From Streptomyces sp. MP131-18 (GTDB lineage: Bacteria; Actinomycetota; Actinomycetes; Streptomycetales; Streptomycetaceae), in NCBI RefSeq assembly GCF_001984575.1, contig NZ_LZNS01000001.1:1376238-1440237 (forward strand): a stretch of 64,000 nt of DNA. The letters are read 5' to 3'. A program made the translations under genes and the position numbers. Shown here in pieces: positions 52,851 to 59,774 of this stretch. The stretch's first letter is position 1; each line of letters begins with the position of its first letter. Below the pieces are notes generated by a model, which searched no databases, had not been told where the DNA came from, and saw only the letters and a program-made list of their open reading frames with translations.

Positions 52851-53217
52851 CCCGCGAGGTCCTTACGGCAGCGGGAACGACGTCATCGGGCCGGCCGGAG
52901 CCTGGCTGGTGCGGGGCGCGTCGATCATCCTCGGCGCGGTCGTCGCCGTGCGCTTCGTCCATGTGGTCCCGCGCCGCCGGATACCCGTGATCACCTATCT
53001 CGGCGCGGGCGGCATGTACATCTGTCTCCTCCACATCTCCTTCGTCCGCGCCGCCCGCCACCACGGACTGCACGAGCACGTCGACCAGTGGCACGACCAG
53101 CTGGCGGTCATCACCGGCGCCGTGCTCCTCGCCGCGTTCCTGGCCTCCCCGCCGGTGCGCGCACTCACCCGGCCCCTGGTAAAGCCCCGCATCGCGCGCT
53201 TCACCGGCGGCAGGTGA
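52843..53217 (+). pseudogene. Truncated acyltransferase-3 family membrane protein (C-terminal remnant)
   Basis: About 124 codons resembling the C-terminal helices of OafA/WecH-type acyltransferases (GAWLVRGASIILGAVVAVRF, ITYLGAGGMYICLLHISFVR, LAVITGAVLLAAFLASPPVR). Full-length members have ~350-400 residues and ten or so helices; only about three remain. The frame is closed upstream by TAA 52840-52842 and there is no start with a ribosome site, except an internal GTG at 52909. Confidence 0.6.
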
Positions 53218-53328
53218 CAGGAGCGGAACTCCCCGGCCGCGCGGGCGGCGCGCCACCCGGAGTCCGGGCGCCTGCCCACCGGGCGTACGGCAAGGGCCGC
53301 ACTCGAACGGACGGCTCCCGGGGGGCGT

Positions 53329-54078
53329 TCACGGTATCCGGCGCGGCGCCGCCTCGGCACGGGCGCCCGTTCCGGCGGTGGGGTGGCCGTGCGGGTCGCG
53401 GGCGTGCCAGGCGGCGATGGCGAACGCGGCGAACGCGGAGCCGAGCAGGGCGCCGGCCAGGGTGTCGGTGAGCCAGTGCACGCCGAGGAACACCCGCGTG
53501 AAACAGGCGGCGGCAACGGCGAGAACGGCCACCGCCACACCGGCACGCACCAGGCCGGCGGGTGCGCCGGCCCGTCGCGCGAGCCACAGCAGCAGCACGC
53601 AGGTGGCGGCCGCGGTCATGGCATGGCCGGAGGGCAGCGAGGCGAACTGGGCGGAGTCGACGGGGCGTTCCCACTCGGGACGTTCGCGTCCGATGATCCC
53701 GCGCAGCACCCCGCGGACGCCCCATTCCGCCGCGGACGTGCAGGCCGTCCAGAGGGCGACGAGCCGCTGCCGCGTGTACCACAGCCACACCACCGCTCCG
53801 ACGATCAGCAGGCGCATGGTCCACGGGTCGACGATCCAGTCGGTGACGATCCGGCTGGCGTGGGTGAGGTCCGGGCTCTCCAGGGCCGCCGTGTGCAGAT
53901 GGTCCGCCACGGCCCGGTCCGCGCGGAGGACGGGCCGCGCCTCGACGACGGCCAGGGCGATGACCAGGGCCGCGGCCGCGATGAGCAGCAGGGCGGCTTT
54001 CCCTGCCGGGTCGGCGAGAAAGGCGGCCACCTGTTTCCTGACCGGCCGTGGGTGTATACCGGGTTCGCCGCGGGGCAT
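53329..54078 (-). CDS. PAP2-superfamily membrane phosphatase
   Basis: A 249-residue type 2 phosphatidic-acid phosphatase-like protein with about six helices. The three motifs are present: GRERPEWERP (motif 1, Arg in place of the usual Lys), SLPSGHAM (motif 2) and TRVFLGVHWLTD (motif 3). AAGGAGG precedes ATG 54078. Probably dephosphorylates undecaprenyl or phosphatidyl lipid pyro/phosphates. Divergent from the PadR gene. Confidence 0.88.
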   Translation of the reverse strand: MPRGEPGIHPRPVRKQVAAFLADPAGKAALLLIAAAALVIALAVVEARPVLRADRAVADHLHTAALESPDLTHASRIVTDWIVDPWTMRLLIVGAVVWLWYTRQRLVALWTACTSAAEWGVRGVLRGIIGRERPEWERPVDSAQFASLPSGHAMTAAATCVLLLWLARRAGAPAGLVRAGVAVAVLAVAAACFTRVFLGVHWLTDTLAGALLGSAFAAFAIAAWHARDPHGHPTAGTGARAEAAPRRIP

Positions 54079-54170
54079 CTCGGGCGCCTCCTTCGGGGGA
54101 CGGGGATGTGTGGTCGCGGGGCGGGGTGCCGTGGCCGGGCCGGGCAGAAGGGCGGGACCGAAGCGTAAAC

Positions 54171-54187
54171 TCGGTACCCGATATCGG
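54171..54187. promoter_or_regulatory. PadR operator, copy at padR gene
   Basis: CCGATATCGG (54178-54187), preceded by TCGGTACCCGA so that half-sites overlap. It is 38 bp upstream of the PadR GTG. The same 10-mer palindrome lies before the APC permease gene. Confidence 0.6.
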
Positions 54188-54224
54188 TTGCGTCACTGCC
54201 CGGTGGGCGGGGAGGTGGGTCGGC

Positions 54225-54533
54225 GTGCGGGAGTTCCAGCGGGGCGCGGTGCGGCTGCACATCCTGCACCACGCGGCCGAGGAGGAGATCCACGGCGCCT
54301 GGATGACCGAGGAACTGGCCCGGCACGGTTACCGGATCAGTCCCGGCACTCTCTACCCGACGCTGCACCGGCTGGAGACCGACGGGCTGCTGATCTCCGA
54401 GCAGCGGGTGGTCGAGGGACGCACCCGCCGGGTGTACCGGGCCACCGCGGCCGGGAAGCGGGCCCTCGCGGAGGACCGCAGGGCCCTGGCGGAGCTGGCC
54501 CGCGAGGTCCTCGGCGGCGACGGGGCCACCTGA
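54225..54533 (+). CDS. PadR-family transcriptional regulator
   Basis: A 102-residue winged-helix repressor: LHILHHAAEEEIHGAWMTEE, ISPGTLYPTLHRLETDGLL, EGRTRRVYRATAAGKRALAE, then a short C-terminal helix. It is a compact subfamily-2 PadR. GTG 54225 follows GGGGAGGTGG. It is convergent with the APC permease, but both genes carry the same palindrome upstream. Confidence 0.9.
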   Translation: MREFQRGAVRLHILHHAAEEEIHGAWMTEELARHGYRISPGTLYPTLHRLETDGLLISEQRVVEGRTRRVYRATAAGKRALAEDRRALAELAREVLGGDGAT

Positions 54534-54556
54534 GGGGCCCGGGGGGCCGGACGCCG

Positions 54557-55831
54557 TCACCGGCGCGACGCCGCCCAGGCGCGCCGCGCCCCGTAGGCGG
54601 CGACGCCGGCGGCCAGCACCACCGCGCCGGAAAGCACCGAGGAGATCGGCAGCGCGAAAGCCAGGACGACGCAGCCCGCCAGGCCCACGACGGGAACCAG
54701 CCGAGGCGGGCGCCCTTCGGCCGGGGTGAGCGTCCACGCGGCGGCGTTGGCGATGGCGTAGTAGGCCAGCACCCCGAAGGAGGAAAAGCCGATCGCTCCG
54801 CGAACGTCCGCCGTCGCCGCAACCACCGCCACCACGGCGCCGACCGCGAGCTCGGCCCGGTGGGGGACCCCGAACCGCGGGTGCACCGCGGCCAGGACGT
54901 GCGGCAGGTGCCGGTCCCTGGCCATCGCCAGGGTGGTGCGCGAAACGCCGAGGATCAGCGCGAGCAGCGAGCCGAGCGCGGCCACCGCGGCGCCGACGCG
55001 TACCACGGGCGCCAGGCCGGGCAGCCCGGCGGCCCGGACCGCGTCCGCCAGCGGGGCGTCCGCCTCGCCCAGACCGCCGCTGCCGAGCACGGCCAGTACC
55101 GAGACCGCGACTGCCGCGTACACCACCAGCGTGATGCCCAGCGCCATGGGGACGGCCCGGGGGATCGTCCGGGCCGGATCGCGCACCTCCTCCCCCAGCG
55201 TGGCGATGCGCGCGTACCCGGCGAAGGCGAAGAACAGCAGGCCCGCGGCTTCGAGCACCCCGCCGAACGTGGCATCCGCACCGAGGTCCAGCCGTCCGGC
55301 CCGCGCGTGTCCTGAGGTCAGGGTGGCGGCCACCACGGCGGCCAGCACCGCCAGGACGACGGCGACGATCACGCGGGTGAGCCAGGCGGCCTTCCGCACC
55401 CCGGCGTAGTCGACGGCGGTCAGCGCCACCACTGCCCCGACCGCGACCGCGTGGGACTGGCCGGGCCACACGTAGGAACCGACCGTGAGGGCCATGGCCG
55501 CGCAGGACGCGGTCTTGCCGACGATGAACGCCCAGCCCGCCAGGTAGCCCCAGAAGTCGCCCAGCCGCTCCCGGCCGTACACGTAGGTACCGCCGGAGGC
55601 CGGGTACCGCGCGGCCAGCCGGGCGGAGGAGGTCGCGTTGCAGTAGGCGACCACGGCGGCCAGGGCGAGGCCCAGCAGCAGTCCGGAGCCGGCCGCGTGC
55701 GCGGCCGGTGCGAGGGCGGCGAAGATCCCCGCGCCGATCATCGATCCCAGACCGATCACCACCGCGTCGAACGTGCCGAGCCGCCGGCGCAGCGCCTCGG
55801 GAGGGCCGGGCGCGGACGATGACTTGGGCAT
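54557..55831 (-). CDS. APC-family amino acid/amine permease
   Basis: A 424-residue transporter with about twelve helices. The first helix has the substrate-binding motif GLGSMIGAGIF. Helix 6 region is LLFFAFAGYARIATLGEEV, followed by DPARTIPRAV, as in cationic and neutral amino-acid APC carriers. GAGGAG precedes ATG 55831. The PadR-type palindrome 42 bp upstream suggests repression by the neighbouring PadR protein. Confidence 0.92.
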   Translation of the reverse strand: MPKSSSAPGPPEALRRRLGTFDAVVIGLGSMIGAGIFAALAPAAHAAGSGLLLGLALAAVVAYCNATSSARLAARYPASGGTYVYGRERLGDFWGYLAGWAFIVGKTASCAAMALTVGSYVWPGQSHAVAVGAVVALTAVDYAGVRKAAWLTRVIVAVVLAVLAAVVAATLTSGHARAGRLDLGADATFGGVLEAAGLLFFAFAGYARIATLGEEVRDPARTIPRAVPMALGITLVVYAAVAVSVLAVLGSGGLGEADAPLADAVRAAGLPGLAPVVRVGAAVAALGSLLALILGVSRTTLAMARDRHLPHVLAAVHPRFGVPHRAELAVGAVVAVVAATADVRGAIGFSSFGVLAYYAIANAAAWTLTPAEGRPPRLVPVVGLAGCVVLAFALPISSVLSGAVVLAAGVAAYGARRAWAASRR

Positions 55832-55872
55832 GAGGTCACTCCTCGGCGGTACGGCGGCTCATCTTACGGCTT

Positions 55873-55893
55873 CCGATATCGGCAGACGATATC
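55873..55893. promoter_or_regulatory. PadR operator, copy at APC permease gene
   Basis: CCGATATCGG (55873-55882) followed by a further CGATATC half-site (55887-55893), 42 bp upstream of ATG 55831. Confidence 0.6.
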
Positions 55894-56004
55894 CCGGGCC
55901 GGGTCCCGTCGTTCCGGCCGGGTGGCGGGGCTGCGCCCGTGAGTCGTCCCGCCGGCTGATGAGCCCGGCCGCGGGCCCCGGGATGTGCGGCGGCGTCCGT
56001 CCCT

Positions 56005-57534
56005 TCACGGCGTTCCCAGGGCCTGAACCTCCGCGTAGGAAAGGCTCGCGAGGTCCGCCGGCCGGCCGTCGCGGACGGCGGCCGCGGTGGTCACGGCCGC
56101 CGCCAGGGCCCTGCGGTAGAGCAGCGAGCCGAGGCTGACCCGGCGCACGCCCAGCGCGGCCAGCTCGGCGAGGGTGGGGCCGGTCGGCGTGTACAGGACG
56201 TTCAGCGGCACGACGAGGCTTGCCGCCAGGGCGGCGATCCCGTCCGGCTCCGCCAGGCCGGGCACGAACACCCCGTCCGCGCCTGCCTGTTCGTAGACCG
56301 CGAGGCGGGCCGCGGTCTCCTCCCGCCGGCATCCGAGCCAGTGGGTGTCCGTGCGGGCGTTCACGAACAGTCCGGGCACCGCGGTCCTGACGGCGGCGAT
56401 CTTCGCGGCGTGCAGCTCCACGGCGGCCAGGGTGCCGTCCGGGCGGCCGTCTTCGAGGTTGATCCCCGCGGCGCCCGCGTCATGCAGCCTACGGGCCAGC
56501 TCGGCCACTTCCTCCGGGTCGTCGCTGAAGCCGCCTTCGGCGTCGACGGTGAACAGGAAGGAGCCCTGCCCGAGCCGGCGGGCCAGCGCCAGGGTCGCCT
56601 CGGCGGTGGCGGCTGCCCCGTCCGGCAGCCCGGCGGCCGCGGCCACGCCCAGGCTCGTGGTGCCGATGGCCCGGAAGCCCTGCGCCGCCAGCGCAGCGGC
56701 GGAGGCGTGGTCCCAGGCGTTGGGCAGCAGCAGGGGGACGGTCTGGTGGTGCAGCCGGGCGAAGGCGGTCAGCGGACGTCCGAGCAGGCCGTCGGCCAGG
56801 GCGAGGGCGTGGGCGCGGCCGGGGCAGACCCGGGGCGGCGCGCCGAACGTGAGGGGCACGGGGTGCGCGCGCTGGGCGGCCACCAGGTCCAGGAGCACCA
56901 CATCGCCCTCGGCGATCTCCCGGCCGGCGACCCGGGTGGCGCGCGCGGCGACCCGGCGCATGGTCCGCACCGGCGGAGCGTCCCGGAGCACGCGGGCCAG
57001 CGGCGCGTCACCGCCGGCCGCGGCCGCCACCAGCGCGGCCGTCGCGGCGCACGCCTGCACCAGCAGTCCGATGCGGTTGGCGGCGGCCTCAAGACCGGCT
57101 TCATCCGCCCGTCCGGGCGCCAGTTGCGCCACCAGCCGGGCCACCGCCTCGTCGGCGGCCGGGTCCACGCCCCCGAAGTACGCCCCGGCCACCACGGTCA
57201 CCGCCTCCGCAACCGCCGCCGGCTCCGGCATTCCCAGGGCCTCGGCGAGCGCACGCACCACCCGCACCCGGACTTCCCCCTCGGGCCCCGACGCCGCCGT
57301 CCGCCGCAGCGCGGCGGGGTCGAGCCGGGCCAGTTCGGCCGCCACCAGAGCCCGCCGCCGATGCGGCTCACCGGAGCTGAACCGGGCCACGGTGGCACGC
57401 AGCCACGCGACACTCGCCCCGGCCCGGCCGCCGTCCGCGGCCGGCAGCTCGGGGACGAGCGCCGGGTCGGCGAGCGCCGCCCGCACGTCCGCGGGACGGC
57501 CGAACTCGTGCGTCGTGTGCGTCGTGTGCGTCAT
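56005..57534 (-). CDS. Fusion: degenerate cytochrome P450-like domain plus isocitrate lyase/PEP-mutase-like domain
   Basis: A 509-residue single frame. Residues 1-~245 look like a shortened P450: helix-C-like RFSSGEPHRRRA, I-helix-like IGLLVQACAATAALVAAA, the PPV segment and AEGDVVLLDLVAAQR, then heme motif FGAPPRVCPG (Cys 237). The ExxR Glu is replaced (RVLR). Residues ~255-500 are an isocitrate lyase/phosphoenolpyruvate mutase-family barrel (LLPNAWDHASAAAL, FTVDAEGGFSDDPEEV, GINLEDG, NARTDTHWLG). Divergent from an ArsR regulator sharing a palindrome. Function unknown; the fusion is unusual. Confidence 0.75.
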   Translation of the reverse strand: MTHTTHTTHEFGRPADVRAALADPALVPELPAADGGRAGASVAWLRATVARFSSGEPHRRRALVAAELARLDPAALRRTAASGPEGEVRVRVVRALAEALGMPEPAAVAEAVTVVAGAYFGGVDPAADEAVARLVAQLAPGRADEAGLEAAANRIGLLVQACAATAALVAAAAGGDAPLARVLRDAPPVRTMRRVAARATRVAGREIAEGDVVLLDLVAAQRAHPVPLTFGAPPRVCPGRAHALALADGLLGRPLTAFARLHHQTVPLLLPNAWDHASAAALAAQGFRAIGTTSLGVAAAAGLPDGAAATAEATLALARRLGQGSFLFTVDAEGGFSDDPEEVAELARRLHDAGAAGINLEDGRPDGTLAAVELHAAKIAAVRTAVPGLFVNARTDTHWLGCRREETAARLAVYEQAGADGVFVPGLAEPDGIAALAASLVVPLNVLYTPTGPTLAELAALGVRRVSLGSLLYRRALAAAVTTAAAVRDGRPADLASLSYAEVQALGTP

Positions 57535-57557
57535 GGCCCTGACGCTAGAGCCGGAAC

Positions 57558-57577
57558 GGTTCGGCGCCGCCCGAACC
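57558..57577. promoter_or_regulatory. ArsR-type operator shared by divergent genes
   Basis: Perfect inverted repeat GGTTCGG-N6-CCGAACC in the 65-bp gap between the fusion gene and the ArsR regulator. Its location would let one repressor control both. Confidence 0.55.
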
Positions 57578-57599
57578 ATCCCTGCGGCATCATGACCCC

Positions 57600-58274
57600 A
57601 TGCCCACGCTCGCCGAGACCGCCGGCCTGTTCGCCGACCGCACCAGGGCCGCCTTCTGCCAGGCCCTGCTCGACGGGCGCGCCTGGAGCGCGGGTGAGCT
57701 GGCCCGGCATGCGGGAGTGCGGCCCTCCACCGCCAGCGAGCAGCTTTCCCGACTCGTCGCGGGCGGTGTGCTGACCGAGGAACGCCAGGGCCGGCACCGC
57801 TACGTCCGGCTGGCAGGACCCGAGGCGGCCGCCCTGGTCGAAGCCCTCACCTCGTACGCCCCGGACACCCCGCGCCCGCGGAGCCTGCGCGCATCAGTAC
57901 AGCTCGGCGCCGAAGCCCGGGCCCGCACCTGCTACGACCACCTGGCGGGGCGACTGGGCGTGGCCCTGGCAGACGCCATGATCGCCCGGGGCCTGGTCGC
58001 CGACGAATCCGGGCTCACCGTCACCCCGGCAGGCCGGGCGTGGCTGGCCGGCCTCCTGGGCCGCGAGCAGCCGCCGGGTGCCCGGCGGCCCCTGGTGCGG
58101 AGCTGCCTGGACTGGACGGAGCGTCGCCCCCACCTCGCCGGAGCGCTGGGCGCGGCCCTGTGCGCCACGGCGCTGGAACGGCGGTGGGTGCGGCGAGTCG
58201 GCTCCGGTCGCGCGGTGCGGGTGACCCCGGAAGGGACCGGGGCGTTCCGGGAGCTGCTGGGGGTGGAGGTCTAG
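57600..58274 (+). CDS. ArsR-family winged-helix regulator
   Basis: A 224-residue regulator. The N-terminal ArsR HTH is TRAAFCQALLDGRAWSAGEL, VRPSTASEQLSRLVAGGVL, then the wing EERQGRHRYVRLAG. A C-terminal second winged-helix-like portion (LVADESGLTVTPAGRAWLAG) matches the longer actinobacterial subgroup. No obvious metal-binding Cys pair. Its TAG stop lies inside the left end of the MITE-like element, so the C-terminus may have been altered by insertion. Confidence 0.88.
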   Translation: MPTLAETAGLFADRTRAAFCQALLDGRAWSAGELARHAGVRPSTASEQLSRLVAGGVLTEERQGRHRYVRLAGPEAAALVEALTSYAPDTPRPRSLRASVQLGAEARARTCYDHLAGRLGVALADAMIARGLVADESGLTVTPAGRAWLAGLLGREQPPGARRPLVRSCLDWTERRPHLAGALGAALCATALERRWVRRVGSGRAVRVTPEGTGAFRELLGVEV

Positions 58275-58489
58275 TGCCGCGTCAGCCAAGGTTTGCCCGT
58301 CAAGGAGCGGCGTCCGGTGCGGTGCTCCGCCACCCCTCTCTGGGGCCTGGGGGAGCCGGATCGCCCTCGTGCACGGGAGCACCTCCCTGGGAGCACCTCC
58401 CTGGGGGCACCTCCCAGCCGCCAGGCTGGGGGAGTGCCGTGCGCATGGGGGAGTCGCGACGGGGCAAACCCTGGCTGATGGGGCACTAG
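58271..58489. mobile_element. MITE-like element with terminal inverted repeats
   Basis: A 219-bp gene-free segment flanked by ~31-bp imperfect inverted repeats (58271-58301 and 58458-58489). They differ at three positions plus one gap, and both end in CTAG. Either TA or CTAG may be the duplicated target. The interior holds three GGAGCACCTCCCTG-like repeats (about 58376-58412) and a hairpin CCCAGCC-GCCA-GGCTGGG (58413-58430). No transposase: it would need to move in trans. Confidence 0.65.
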
Positions 58490-58546
58490 GTCCGCCGAGG
58501 GCGCGGGCCGCGGAGCGCCGTTGTCCGACACGCATGGCGACACCGG

Positions 58547-59767
58547 TCATGCTTGCTGTCCGAGCTCCTCGATCACGGCGATGGCGGGGAGTTGGGCGGT
58601 GACGGCGAAGCCGGGGGCGTCGTCGCGCGGGGCGGCGGCGAGGGTGCCACCGATGCTGCGGGCGCGTTCCCGCATGCCGGTGATGCCGAAGCCGGGCTCG
58701 GCGTCCCGGGCGGCCTCCGCCCGGACGCCACCCGCCGAGCCGTCGTCGACGACCCCGAGGCGGAGCGCGGCGCCCCGACGCACTATCGACACGTCGACGG
58801 AGACGCCGGGCCCGGCGTGACGGACGGCGTTGGTCAGCGCCTCCTGCACGATGCGATACGCCGCCGCGCCGGTGACCGGCGGGACCGGGCCCTCGGCGTC
58901 CAGGGTCAGCGTCACCTCGGCGCCGGCCGCCTTGGCGGCGCGGACGAGACCGGGGATGCCGCCGAGGCCGGGCAGCGGGTCGTGGCCGCCGCGGTCGGGC
59001 TCGTCGCCGCGCAGCACTTGCAGCGTCGTCCGCAACTCGACGCGGGCGTCGCGGCAGGTCTCGGCGATGCTGTCGAGGGAATCGGCGAGTGCGGTGCGGT
59101 CGAGGCGTTCGGGGTCGGCGATCAGGACGTGGGAGGCGACGGAAGTCTGCACACCGATGAGGGTGATGCTGTGGGCGAGCAGATCGTGCAGGTCGCGGGC
59201 GATGCGCAGGCGTTCCTCGGCGACGCGGCGGGCGGCCTCCTCCTCGCGGGTGCGTTCGGCGCGCTCGGCGCGCTCGCGGATGGCGGCGATGTACTGGCCG
59301 TGCCAGCGCACGGCCTCGCCGAGCACGATGGGCACCAGGAACCAGCCGGAGACCCGCACCATGTCCACACCGGTGTCGGTGTCGGTGTTCATCCAGATGA
59401 CGGCGATGAGGACGGGGACCCCGGTGGCCAGCACCAGGCTGCGGCGCAGCGTTCCCGACACGGCCACCGAGTACAGGGCGAGTCCACCGGCCAGCAGCGG
59501 CGCGAGGTGCGGGTAGTCGAGCGCGTGATACGGCTGCACGACGCACGCGTGCGCGAAGAGGACCGCCAGCGGACTGCGGCGGAACCAGGGCAGCGGCAGC
59601 ATCGCGCCCGCGAGGAGGAGCCAGCCGGTGAAGTCGAGCGCCCTGCCGTCCGGCTCGGCGACGACAGCCGCCAGCGCGCAGAACGCGCTGACGAGGACCG
59701 CGACGAGTATGTCGTGCCGCGGTACACGGGCGTCCGTGTACCGCGGCAGCTTGAAAGCCCTCACCAT
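58547..59767 (-). CDS. Sensor histidine kinase (HisKA_3), no adjacent response regulator
   Basis: A 406-residue kinase with four or five N-terminal membrane helices. The phospho-acceptor His is in RLRIARDLHDLLAHSITLIG. The GHKL part has VQEALTNAVRHAGPG and GITGMRERARSIGG. ATG 59767 chosen; a GTG at 59791 would overlap the MMPL gene. It is downstream of the MMPL exporter on the same strand. Usually a LuxR-type regulator follows, but here the MITE-like element lies there. Confidence 0.9.
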   Translation of the reverse strand: MVRAFKLPRYTDARVPRHDILVAVLVSAFCALAAVVAEPDGRALDFTGWLLLAGAMLPLPWFRRSPLAVLFAHACVVQPYHALDYPHLAPLLAGGLALYSVAVSGTLRRSLVLATGVPVLIAVIWMNTDTDTGVDMVRVSGWFLVPIVLGEAVRWHGQYIAAIRERAERAERTREEEAARRVAEERLRIARDLHDLLAHSITLIGVQTSVASHVLIADPERLDRTALADSLDSIAETCRDARVELRTTLQVLRGDEPDRGGHDPLPGLGGIPGLVRAAKAAGAEVTLTLDAEGPVPPVTGAAAYRIVQEALTNAVRHAGPGVSVDVSIVRRGAALRLGVVDDGSAGGVRAEAARDAEPGFGITGMRERARSIGGTLAAAPRDDAPGFAVTAQLPAIAVIEELGQQA

Positions 59768-59774
59768 GCAGCCA

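Noticed and set aside
52909..53217. A complete 102-residue membrane protein starting at GTG 52909
   Set aside because: The similarity to acyltransferase-3 proteins extends upstream of that GTG and lacks the N-terminal helices, so a truncated remnant fits better.
58350..58440. CRISPR-like array from the GGAGCACCTCCC repeats
   Set aside because: Units are ~14 bp without regular spacers, and lie within the MITE-like element.
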